Shown: positions 50,556-58,380 of the stretch, in pieces | Position numbering within the stretch: the stretch's first letter is position 1 | How the letters are laid out: each line of letters opens with the position of its first letter | DNA from: a bacterium | GTDB taxonomy: Bacteria > Sysuimicrobiota > Sysuimicrobiia > Sysuimicrobiales > Segetimicrobiaceae | DNA length: 64,000 nt | Reading direction: 5' to 3' | NCBI GenBank assembly: GCA_035295165.1 | Contig: DATGJN010000113.1 | Location: forward strand, 1-64,000 | The notes under the pieces: generated by a model | Database searches by the model: none | Seen by the model: the letters and a program-made list of their open reading frames with translations, nothing else | What the model was told of the DNA's origin: nothing | Made by a program: the position numbers and the translations under genes

Positions 50556-52217
50556 TTACTGCGTCGACGCGCTCGCGGGCACGCGCTTCACCGTGACAGA
50601 CCGGACGACCAGGTTCTCCTTACGGTCGCCGGCCCCGTTGACGGCGAAATCCCAACCCCACGTCTTCGAGAAGTCTGCGTCGGAGATCCGGAAGGTGTAG
50701 GTCGTCCAGCCAGCGCCGGCGTCGACCCACTGCCACGGGCCGAACCGGTATCCCGTCATCGAGTCGTACATCAGGTTGAACCCGACCAACTGAGCTGCAC
50801 TGGCCCGGTGCACCTCGACCGTCACCAGAAAGTCGTAGCGTCCGTCGTTGAAGTACGCGAACGAGTCGTCGATGTTGAAGTAGACGTACACCGCTTCCGA
50901 GGTCGGGTCGGTCCGGACGGCGGGGCTCCCGTCCATGGTCACGGCCACCACAGCGCCGGACGGGAGGCCGCGAAGGCGCTGATTGTACAGCCCGTGCTCA
51001 TCATCCACCGCGCCGAGTTTCACGGAGACCGTGTCCGCGTTGGAAAAGTCGGACGCCGGGTCCCGAGGGATCACGAGCGGTCCCTGCTCCGCGGTCCGGA
51101 CGGCCTCCTGCGCCACCGCGACACCGGGGTTGGTGACAAACACCGGCTCGGGGCCGAAGGACACCGTGCCGACCGGCCCCGGGGCGGCAATGAGCGGCTG
51201 CCCCGTGGCGCCGACGAGCGCCGGTACGCCGGCGGTGACAAGCGGCACGGATTGCGTCCCCGTCGCGGTCCATCCGACGACGACCGGCGCCCCGGCCTTC
51301 ACGAACACGAGCGCGGCCACACCGGGACCGCGGTCGAGGCGTCCGATGAACCTCGCGCCGTCAAGGTAGCGCATCGCCGTCGTCACCGCGGGATCGACCG
51401 TCGGCCAGAACTCACGCGTCACGCCCTCCGCGAGGCCGACCGCGGCGAGCTGGACGGGCGCCCCCCAGGCCTGGACGCTGTTCAACCAGAGCTGGTGTCG
51501 CGCGTCGTTCAAGATCCGCGCGCGGATGGTGCTGAGCGCGCGAAGCACGTCCGCCGGCTGTCGGCCGCGCGGGTAGAGCATGATCGCGTCGAAATCGTTG
51601 CCGTCCTTCCGGAGCATCGCCTGCACGTAGGGGAGATCGAGCCCGCCGGGCGCCGCGGCGACGACGAGCGCGTTGGGATCGGCGTGGCCCGCGGCGACGC
51701 GCACGGCGTGGAGCATCTCTTGATAGTCGCGCGTGGTGCCTCGGAAATCCGCGAGGTCGAGCGACGGCTCCACCTGCCACGCCGCGACCCGCCCGTGGTA
51801 GCGCTGCGCCGCCGCGGCGACGAACCCGCTCCAATCGGCGACGCGCTTCGGCGGTTGGTGGCTCCAAACGAACGGCGGGGCGTCCGGGGTCATCGCGGCC
51901 CACTGCGGCACGTGCTCGAGCAGCACGACGACGTGGCGGCGCTGGGCATCGGCCTGGCGGATCTCAGCGTCGAGGGCGCCCCACGAGTACACGGCCCGCT
52001 TGGGCTCGATCGCCGACCAGTCGGCCGGGATCCGGATCCAATCGATCCCGGGCGGATCCACGACCGCTGCCGCGCCGGCGGCCGCCGCGTCCACACCGAA
52101 CGCATGGACCGCCGCGGCGCCGGCCACAGGCGAGAGCGCGGACTGCGCCCGCGCCGCAGGTGGGATCGCGACCAAGAACACGACGATGGCCATGACCGAC
52201 ACGCGCACGATTCCCAC
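50556..52217 (-). CDS. Secreted glycoside-hydrolase-like TIM-barrel protein
   Basis: A 553 aa exported protein. A signal peptide (about 1-25) precedes a domain resembling the GH-A clan: PGIDWIRIPADWSAIEPKRA, VVVLLEHVPQWAAMTPD, WSGFVAAAAQRYHGRVAAWQ, then VEPSLDL where a catalytic acid motif (usually NEP) would lie. A C-terminal beta domain of about 150 aa (YVYFNIDDSFAYFNDGRYDF, WTTYTFRISDADF) looks like a carbohydrate-binding module. The start is GTG with GGGGAGG upstream. The Asn of the NEP motif is Val here, so catalysis is uncertain. It may act on an exopolysaccharide. Confidence 0.65.
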   Translation of the reverse strand: MGIVRVSVMAIVVFLVAIPPAARAQSALSPVAGAAAVHAFGVDAAAAGAAAVVDPPGIDWIRIPADWSAIEPKRAVYSWGALDAEIRQADAQRRHVVVLLEHVPQWAAMTPDAPPFVWSHQPPKRVADWSGFVAAAAQRYHGRVAAWQVEPSLDLADFRGTTRDYQEMLHAVRVAAGHADPNALVVAAAPGGLDLPYVQAMLRKDGNDFDAIMLYPRGRQPADVLRALSTIRARILNDARHQLWLNSVQAWGAPVQLAAVGLAEGVTREFWPTVDPAVTTAMRYLDGARFIGRLDRGPGVAALVFVKAGAPVVVGWTATGTQSVPLVTAGVPALVGATGQPLIAAPGPVGTVSFGPEPVFVTNPGVAVAQEAVRTAEQGPLVIPRDPASDFSNADTVSVKLGAVDDEHGLYNQRLRGLPSGAVVAVTMDGSPAVRTDPTSEAVYVYFNIDDSFAYFNDGRYDFLVTVEVHRASAAQLVGFNLMYDSMTGYRFGPWQWVDAGAGWTTYTFRISDADFSKTWGWDFAVNGAGDRKENLVVRSVTVKRVPASASTQ

Positions 52218-52364
52218 GATGTCCTCCCCGGTCGGCGGGTGACCCGTCTCGGGAGCACCCGTTCCCCCATGCTAGTATTCTTACCCCGTCTCCGCAACTC
52301 TCGCGCAGCCGGCGCGCCTGCCGGCACCACGCGCTTCGAGGCGCGCGGCGCACCGGAGGAGCGG

Positions 52365-52871
52365 GTGCGATGGGGTGGAATATCTAGCGCCATGTGGCAA
52401 TCACCGAAGGCGATCTCCCTCGTCGCGGGGCACGGCGAAGGAGGCACCGAGCTCAATGCGTTTGATCGCGCCCTGATGGACGCCGGCGCCGCCGACCTCA
52501 ACTTCCTGCGTGTTACCAGCATCCTGCCGCCCGGCGCGCGGGTCATCGAGCTGCCGCCGTATCCGCCCGGTCTCTTGATGCCCGCGGTGTATGCCCGCAT
52601 CGTCAGCACGCGTGCCGGTGACCGCATCAGCGCGGCGATCGGCGTCGGGGTCTCGCGCGACAGCCACGGGGTGATCATGGAATACACCGGCCACACGTCG
52701 CGCGCCGAGGCGGAACAGATCGCTCGGCAGATGGTCGTCGAAGGGTTCGAGATACGCCGCCTGGCGCTGGACGAGGTCGTCGTCGCCGCCGCCGAGCACA
52801 GGGTTGAACGGGCCGGGTGCGCCGTGGCGCTCGCCCTATTCTGGCCGACGCCTACCGGGCTGCCGCGGTGA
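52365..52871 (+). CDS. Pyruvoyl-dependent arginine decarboxylase
   Basis: Proenzyme of 159-168 aa that self-cleaves at a serine to create a pyruvoyl group and converts arginine to agmatine. The family pattern is clear: ISLVAGHGEGGTELNAFDRA, then DLNFLRVTSILPPGARVIEL with the cleavage site at Thr-Ser (Ser43 counting from the ATG), VYARIVSTRAGDRISAAIGV, and VIMEYTGHTSRAEAEQIARQ. GTG at 52365 has GGAGG five bases upstream; ATG at 52392 is the alternative. It is the first gene of an arginine-to-spermidine operon. Confidence 0.9.
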   Translation: MRWGGISSAMWQSPKAISLVAGHGEGGTELNAFDRALMDAGAADLNFLRVTSILPPGARVIELPPYPPGLLMPAVYARIVSTRAGDRISAAIGVGVSRDSHGVIMEYTGHTSRAEAEQIARQMVVEGFEIRRLALDEVVVAAAEHRVERAGCAVALALFWPTPTGLPR

Positions 52872-53716
52872 AGGGTGCCTGGATCACCGATCAGGGGTGT
52901 GTGGACTTCACCTCCACCTTCCAGGTCACGCGCCGTCTGCACGACGAACAAACGCCGTATCAGCACCTGGAGATCTACGAAAGCCCCCGGTTCGGCCGGA
53001 TGCTCGTGCTGGATGGCGCGGTGCAGACGACCGAGGGCGACGAGTTCGTGTATCACGAGATGCTCGCGCACCCCGCGCTCCTCACCCACCCGGCGCCCCG
53101 CCGCGTGCTGATCGTCGGCGGCGGTGACGGCGGGCTGCTGGAGGAGGCGTTGAAACACCCGGTCGAGCGGGCCACGATGGTCGAGATCGATGACGCCGTC
53201 GTCCGGACGAGCCGCCAGTACCTCGACCTCATCTCGGGCGGTGCGTTCGACGACCCGCGCACGCAGCTCGTCATCGGGGACGGCATCGCCTACGTCACGG
53301 AGGGGCACGACCCGTTCGACGTGGTCCTTGTGGATTCGACCGATCCCGCGGGACCGGCCGTGGGGCTGTTCAGCCAGGCGTTCTACGCCGCGATCGCCCG
53401 GCGGCTCGCGCCGCAGGGTGTGGTCGCCGTGCAATCAGGCTCCGCCGTGTACCAGCAGGACCTCATCGCGATGGTGCACCGGAATTTGGCGCCGTCGTTT
53501 CCGATCGTGCGCACGTACGTGGCAACCGTGCTGGCGTACCCGGGCGTCGTATGGTCGCTCACGTTGGGCTCGCTCGGCCGAGATCCGCTCGCGCTCGGCG
53601 TCGATGAGATCAACCGCCGCACGCAGGGGTTCGGCCTCCGCTACTACACCCCCCGGGGCCACCACGCCGCGTTCGACCTCCCACCGTACCTGCGCGCGGG
53701 CATCGGGCCTCGATGA
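52868..53716 (+). CDS. speE: Spermidine synthase
   Basis: A 282 aa aminopropyltransferase that makes spermidine from putrescine and decarboxylated SAM. The N-terminal strand domain has TPYQHLEIYESPRFGRMLVL and DGAVQTTEGDEFVYHEMLAH. The catalytic core has RVLIVGGGDGGLLEEALKH, MVEID and the signature VVLVDSTDPAGPAVGLFSQA. The GTG at 52868-52870 overlaps the decarboxylase stop (GTGA) and gives the expected length; the frame is open further upstream. Confidence 0.93.
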   Translation: MKGAWITDQGCVDFTSTFQVTRRLHDEQTPYQHLEIYESPRFGRMLVLDGAVQTTEGDEFVYHEMLAHPALLTHPAPRRVLIVGGGDGGLLEEALKHPVERATMVEIDDAVVRTSRQYLDLISGGAFDDPRTQLVIGDGIAYVTEGHDPFDVVLVDSTDPAGPAVGLFSQAFYAAIARRLAPQGVVAVQSGSAVYQQDLIAMVHRNLAPSFPIVRTYVATVLAYPGVVWSLTLGSLGRDPLALGVDEINRRTQGFGLRYYTPRGHHAAFDLPPYLRAGIGPR

Positions 53717-54531
53717 CGTTTCTCGCGGCACGCCGCCCGGGCGCTGGGCCGCCCGCGCGGGTGACGCTGCTCGGGGTTCCCTACGACACGACGGCGTCCT
53801 TTCGGCGCGGAAGCCGGTTCGGACCGGACGCGATCCGCCACGCGTCGGACAGCATCGAGACCTACAGCCCCACGCTGGACCGGGATCTCGAGGACGCGTC
53901 CTTTGTCGACGCCGGCAACCTGAACGTGGAGGGGCTCCACCCCACCGCCATGGTGAGGGCGATTCTGCGGCAGATGCCCCCCGGCGTGCCGTTCTTGCTC
54001 GGCGGCGAGCACACGGTCACCCTCGGCGCGGTTCGAGGGATCACACCCAGGTTCCCCGACGTCACGGTGCTGCAGTGGGACGCTCACACGGACCTGCGCG
54101 ACGCCTACGACGGCCAACACACCGCCCACGCCACGGTGATGCGGCGATTGCTCGACGGGGCGCTCCCGTTGGTCCAGTTCGGCGTGCGAGCGGGAACGCG
54201 CGAGGAGTTCGCGCTGGCACGCGAACGGTGCCTCCACTCATCGCGAAGCCTGACGCCGCCGCCCGGCTTGCTGGACATGCTGCGGACCCGATCCCTGTAT
54301 CTGACGGTCGACATCGACGTCCTGGATCCCGCCGTCGCGCCCGGCACCGGGAACCCGGAGCCCGACGGCGCGGCCTATGCCGATCTGCTCGGCGCGCTGC
54401 GGGGCCTTGCCGGATGCCGCATCGTGGGGATGGACTTGGTCGAGGTCGCGCCGGCACTGGATCCGAGCGGCCGAACCGCGATTATCGCCGCGTCGCTCGT
54501 GCGCGAGATGCTGCTCCTGTTCGGCGCGTAG
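53713..54531 (+). CDS. speB: Agmatinase (ureohydrolase family)
   Basis: A 272 aa manganese enzyme that hydrolyses agmatine to putrescine and urea. Mn ligands are visible in FLLGGEHTVTLG, VLQWDAHTDLRDAYDG and LYLTVDIDVLDPAVAPGTGN. It matches the speB size and pattern rather than arginase, and the context agrees: the arginine decarboxylase upstream supplies agmatine, and spermidine synthase uses putrescine. The ATG overlaps the speE stop (ATGA). The 3' end overlaps the convergent MazG-like gene by 50 bp. Confidence 0.93.
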   Translation: MTFLAARRPGAGPPARVTLLGVPYDTTASFRRGSRFGPDAIRHASDSIETYSPTLDRDLEDASFVDAGNLNVEGLHPTAMVRAILRQMPPGVPFLLGGEHTVTLGAVRGITPRFPDVTVLQWDAHTDLRDAYDGQHTAHATVMRRLLDGALPLVQFGVRAGTREEFALARERCLHSSRSLTPPPGLLDMLRTRSLYLTVDIDVLDPAVAPGTGNPEPDGAAYADLLGALRGLAGCRIVGMDLVEVAPALDPSGRTAIIAASLVREMLLLFGA

Positions 54532-54910
54532 CACCCCGCCGTCGCGCGCGCTTCACCGGGACCCGCCGCTCCGCTGACATCCCGGCCGTCCAGTCCTGCG
54601 GACAGCGGCACGGCGACGTCCCGCATCGCGGACACCCCCGGGCGTACCGCGCCACCGCCCGGTCGACGTCTACGCCGCACAGCGCCGCCACGCTGAGCGT
54701 CCACGCCACGACGTCCGACAGTTCAAGCGCAAGCTCCTCCGGATGCGCACCGCGGAAACTCTTCGCGACCTCGCCGAGTTCTTCGACGAGCCGGCGAAAC
54801 GTGGCGTCCAGCCCGCGGGCGCGGTCGCGCGCGCCGAACGTCCGCGCGATCTGCGCCTGCAGGGCCCGCACGTCGATGCCGCGCCGGGCGCGGGGCCGCC
54901 TGCGGGTCAC
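54482..54910 (-). CDS. MazG-like nucleotide pyrophosphohydrolase
   Basis: A 142 aa protein of the all-alpha NTP pyrophosphohydrolase type. The metal-binding pattern is LVEELGEVAKSFRGAHPEEL and ALELSDVVAWTLSVAALCGV, giving EExxE and ExxD. A cysteine-rich stretch CPRCGTSPCRCP follows, then a basic tail. The GTG start overlaps the DUF5666 stop (GTGA). The 3' end runs 50 bp into the convergent agmatinase gene, so the last residues are overlapped coding. Confidence 0.8.
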   Translation of the reverse strand: MTRRRPRARRGIDVRALQAQIARTFGARDRARGLDATFRRLVEELGEVAKSFRGAHPEELALELSDVVAWTLSVAALCGVDVDRAVARYARGCPRCGTSPCRCPQDWTAGMSAERRVPVKRARRRGATRRTGAASRARATRR

Positions 54911-55833
54911 CGCATCACGACGACGCGGGCTTCGAGGCCGATCGACGTCCCGCCATCAGTCACCGGGACGCCGTACACCGTCATCGGCCTCCCCGACGCC
55001 GTCTGCGAGAGATCGGCGCGCGCGCCGCCGCGGAGCACGTAGGTGTCGGCCGAGGTCGAGATCATCGTGTCGGCGACGACGAGGCCGCCGAGCCCGCTGA
55101 CGAGTTGCTCAACGGGGCCGGAGACCTGCGCGGCGTCCGGCGCGGAGAACGTGACGTCGATGCGGGTGGCCACGAGGCTCCCGTCTGAGTTCAGCGGGCC
55201 GGCGACTTGGAGAATATCGTACGGGGCCACCGTGCCCGGCGGCACCGTCAGGCCGTTGACGCGGACGACCGTGGCGGTCGTCATGACGATGCTGCGCCGG
55301 CTCCCGACGCTGGTGAGCACGTCGACCGTCGAGCCGGAGCGGCCGACAACCACGCCGGCGCGGGAGATCGGGCCCGGTGTGACGGCGGCCGCGGTCACCT
55401 GCGGCGACGCGACTTCCACGATGAGCCCGAGCATCTGCGCGTCCGGCCGCGCCACCGCCCACAGCATCGCGGGTTCACCGGCCCGCACGGCCGCGAGCGG
55501 GATCGCGTGGGCCCCCGCATCGAGAATCAAGGTCGCACCGAGGAGGCGGATCGTCCGCGTCCCGGTGAGCGCCACCTGGTGCCATGCCGTCCCGCCCTGA
55601 AACCAGTCCACGCGACCGTCGCCAGCGAACGTGAACGCCAACGTACTTCGGGACCGATCGATCCCGGCCACGGTGCCCGAGGCGACGACGCGTCCCCAGC
55701 CCTTGGCGAGCGGCGCCGGGCCGCCCGGGGCCGTGACGCCGACGACCGGCGCGGTGAGCCACGCCAGGGCCAGGATCACCCCCGCGAAGATGCCCCTGAT
55801 CCACGGCGATCGTCTCACGCTACCGCTCACCAT
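54907..55833 (-). CDS. Secreted DUF5666-like beta-repeat protein
   Basis: A 308 aa exported protein. The N-terminal membrane or signal segment (about 12-33) is followed by beta-rich repeats of the DUF5666 type: ASGTVAGIDRSRSTLAF, VRVNGLTVPPGTVAPYDILQ, ATRIDVTFSAPDAAQVSGPV and LSQTASGRPMTVYGVPV. No catalytic motif is seen. The ATG at 55831-55833 has GGAG upstream. It follows the MucB-like gene by 47 bp in the sigma-factor operon, so it may be part of an envelope-stress or surface regulon. Confidence 0.75.
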   Translation of the reverse strand: MVSGSVRRSPWIRGIFAGVILALAWLTAPVVGVTAPGGPAPLAKGWGRVVASGTVAGIDRSRSTLAFTFAGDGRVDWFQGGTAWHQVALTGTRTIRLLGATLILDAGAHAIPLAAVRAGEPAMLWAVARPDAQMLGLIVEVASPQVTAAAVTPGPISRAGVVVGRSGSTVDVLTSVGSRRSIVMTTATVVRVNGLTVPPGTVAPYDILQVAGPLNSDGSLVATRIDVTFSAPDAAQVSGPVEQLVSGLGGLVVADTMISTSADTYVLRGGARADLSQTASGRPMTVYGVPVTDGGTSIGLEARVVVMR

Positions 55834-55880
55834 CCCCGTCTCTCCGGCCGCCGCGCGCCCACGCACCCACCCGGTCGCCG

Positions 55881-57209
55881 CTACCGTCGGGGCGGCGTCA
55901 GCTGCGGACCGACCGACGACGCGCGGTGGAGTGCGCCGTCCACCGTCTGCTGCAACGCGTCCGGGGTTACGCCGAGATCCCGCGCGAGCCGAGTCGCGGG
56001 GAGACGGCCCTGCAAGAACTGCACGGCCGTCGGGACATCCACCTGAAGAGCCTGCGACAACATCACCGCGCGCGTGATCTCGGTAAACGTGAGCCCCTGG
56101 CTCCGCAGCCGGCCGACGATCTCCGGATCCACCGCGGCCTTCTCCGAGACGGTGTGCACGAGCGCCTGTTCCTGCCCCGAGACGAATTGACCGGCGATCG
56201 CCATCAGCGTGTCGGTCGGCACCGTTCCCACCGCCGTGAGGTGCAGGCCGCGCTGCTCCCAGATCACCACGCGGAAGTAGCCGAGATCGACGAACCGCCC
56301 GGGTTGCCCGCCGACCCGGACCGGCTGTCCGAACGCCGGCGCGCCGATCGACCCGGCCGGCGCCTCGAACAGCGACAGCAGCGTCTCCCCGTCGCTGTAC
56401 CGAAGGTACACGGACGTCAGGCTGCCGAACCGGCTGACGGCGCCGCCGCTGAACGTATAGCCCTCCGGCAGCACCGGCGGGACGAGCACCGGGAACCCCG
56501 CCTGTCGCGCGAGCGCCTCCGGGCTCGCCGACTCCGCAGTGGTCGTGAGCATCTGGAACACCCGCGCGCCGGCGGGCAGCCGGAACCGGAAGTACGCGGC
56601 CGGAAGGTTCAGGCTGAAGCTGATGCGCGAGAAGTAGGTGGTCAGCACGACGCCGCGCGATGGATCCCGCTCCTCGGTGCGCAACACGGTCCCGGTGGCC
56701 TGATCGACCCACAGCTCCCGGCTGACCCCCGGACCGTTCGGCTCGAGCAGCACGACGTACGCCTGACGCCCGATCACTTCCTCGCTACCGAGCCCGGTCA
56801 CCCGGTAGTTCCGATGCAGCAGGCTGAGATTGCCGCGGAGAGGATCGCCGTCCATCGTCGGGCCGTCGAACGCCAGGTTCAGACGCGGCTCGTAGTGCCA
56901 CTCCGTGGCGCCGTCGTCCACGATCAGGCGGCCGGCCACGTCCTCCGGCGACAGGTATTCCAGACGCGTCATGTTCGGTCGCTTGTGGAACTCCGCCGCC
57001 GTGACCGTCTCGGCGCGCCCGTTGCGCAGCACCGTGATGATCTTCGTGCCCTCATAGTCGATGAGCCGGGGCGCATCCAGCGCGAGCTGCAGCACGCGGT
57101 CCGGGGTCACCGGCAGCTGCGGCACCGGTGCCGCGAGATTCGCGCCCGCGCCCAGCAGCACGAGCGTCGCCGCCGCGACGAGTCCCCGGCCGAGCCGGAG
57201 CCGGCTCAT
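55881..57209 (-). CDS. MucB/RseB-like periplasmic sensor protein
   Basis: A 442 aa exported protein with a signal peptide (about 1-27). The MucB/RseB lipoprotein-like fold spans about 30-220: DYEGTKIITVLRNGRAETVT, PNMTRLEYLSPEDVAGRLIV, YRVTGLGSEEVIGRQAYVVL. A DUF4367-like domain follows (about 250-345), then a C-terminal helical region with two repeats of an HTH-like pattern. RseB proteins bind anti-sigma factors in the periplasm. The ATG overlaps the anti-sigma stop (ATGA). Confidence 0.82.
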   Translation of the reverse strand: MSRLRLGRGLVAAATLVLLGAGANLAAPVPQLPVTPDRVLQLALDAPRLIDYEGTKIITVLRNGRAETVTAAEFHKRPNMTRLEYLSPEDVAGRLIVDDGATEWHYEPRLNLAFDGPTMDGDPLRGNLSLLHRNYRVTGLGSEEVIGRQAYVVLLEPNGPGVSRELWVDQATGTVLRTEERDPSRGVVLTTYFSRISFSLNLPAAYFRFRLPAGARVFQMLTTTAESASPEALARQAGFPVLVPPVLPEGYTFSGGAVSRFGSLTSVYLRYSDGETLLSLFEAPAGSIGAPAFGQPVRVGGQPGRFVDLGYFRVVIWEQRGLHLTAVGTVPTDTLMAIAGQFVSGQEQALVHTVSEKAAVDPEIVGRLRSQGLTFTEITRAVMLSQALQVDVPTAVQFLQGRLPATRLARDLGVTPDALQQTVDGALHRASSVGPQLTPPRR

Positions 57210-57712
57210 CGCGCGGCCGCTCCCGCGGGCGTCGCATCGCCCGACAGCACGAGGTCGGCGTCGCCGGTCATCAGCCCAAGATAGGCCCGATCGACGAACG
57301 GTTCCGCACTCATCGCCTGCGCATGCTGCCTGACGTAGAGGTCGACGCCGATCTCCGACGCGTGCAGGCGGTCGATCGTGCCCTTGACGAGCGGCGTGGT
57401 CGCGAGCGCGAGCGCCACGATCGCCGCCGCAGACGCCCACACCACCCGCCGCCCGAAGACCGGACGACGCACGGCCACAGTGGCCGGACGCGCGCGCTGC
57501 GGCGTCCGCACCGCCGCCCAGAACTCCGCCGGCGGCTCCGCGACCGGCAGTTCGCCGAGAAGCGCCTTCGTGGCCCGAAGCCGGTCGTAGGCGTCCCGGC
57601 ACACCGCACAGTCCAGCAGGTGCTCCTGGACGGCGGCGGTCTCGGCCGCATCGAGCTCGCGATCAAGGTACGCCGAGAGCAGCCGGCTCGCGCGAGCGTG
57701 GTTCAGCGTCAT
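57206..57712 (-). CDS. Zinc-finger anti-sigma factor
   Basis: A 168 aa single-pass membrane protein. The cytoplasmic zf-HC2 domain has the pattern SRLLSAYLDRELDAAETAAV then EHLLDCAVCRDAY, giving the His-x3-Cys-x2-Cys site. One membrane segment follows (VVWASAAAIVALALATTPLV) and a short periplasmic tail. It probably binds and silences the ECF sigma factor encoded upstream. The ATG overlaps the sigma stop (ATGA), and it overlaps the MucB-like gene downstream. Confidence 0.9.
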   Translation of the reverse strand: MTLNHARASRLLSAYLDRELDAAETAAVQEHLLDCAVCRDAYDRLRATKALLGELPVAEPPAEFWAAVRTPQRARPATVAVRRPVFGRRVVWASAAAIVALALATTPLVKGTIDRLHASEIGVDLYVRQHAQAMSAEPFVDRAYLGLMTGDADLVLSGDATPAGAAAR

Positions 57713-58332
57713 CGCTCCCACCCCCGCCGCCGGGCGTCCACGTACGGCCCGAGCCGCTGTTGCAGGATCTGCCGGGCGCGATGTAGCCGGGATTTCACCG
57801 TGCCCAAAGGCACACGCAAGGACATCGCGATCTCCTCGTACGAATAGCCTTCCACGTCGCTCAGCACGACCACCATCCGAAGATCCTCGCTCAACGTCCC
57901 GAGCACCCGCTGAATCGTCGCGTCCAGTTGCTCGCGCTCGATGATCGCCTCGGGGCTCGACGCCGGATCCGGCATCTCGCGCAGGAACTCGCCGCGCGGG
58001 GTCTCCACTGGCGCATCGAGCGACTCGACACGCCCGCGCGGACGCTTGCGCAGCAGGTCGATGTGCAAGTTGCTCACGATCCGGTACAGCCAGCTCTCCA
58101 GCGGCGCGTCAGGCTCGACCCGCCGCAACGCTCGGTAGACGCGGAGGAACGCCTCCTGCGACAGGTCCCGGGCGTCGGCCTCATTGCCCGTCATCCGATA
58201 CGCGACGTTGTAAACATGGCGCGCGTACCGCTGCACGATCGCGTCGTACCGCGCCAGTTCCTCGGTCGTATACGAGACGGGCTGCGAGGCGTTGGGTCGC
58301 GCCATCGACACCACCGCGGCCGGCCTGCCCAT
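57709..58332 (-). CDS. RpoE-like ECF sigma factor
   Basis: A 207 aa ECF sigma factor. Region 2: RYARHVYNVAYRMTGNEADA, RDLSQEAFLRVYRALRRV and SWLYRIVSNLHIDLLRKR. Region 4: TLSEDLRMVVVLSDVEGYSY, EEIAMSLRVPLGTVKSRLHR. It is followed by overlapping genes for an anti-sigma factor and a MucB/RseB-like protein, the usual RpoE layout. The start at 58330-58332 has AAGAGAG upstream; ATG at 58305 is a shorter alternative. Confidence 0.93.
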   Translation of the reverse strand: MGRPAAVVSMARPNASQPVSYTTEELARYDAIVQRYARHVYNVAYRMTGNEADARDLSQEAFLRVYRALRRVEPDAPLESWLYRIVSNLHIDLLRKRPRGRVESLDAPVETPRGEFLREMPDPASSPEAIIEREQLDATIQRVLGTLSEDLRMVVVLSDVEGYSYEEIAMSLRVPLGTVKSRLHRARQILQQRLGPYVDARRRGWER

Positions 58333-58380
58333 TTGCTCTCTTACAACGGGCGGGGTCGGGGAAAAGTTCGCGACGCGCGC

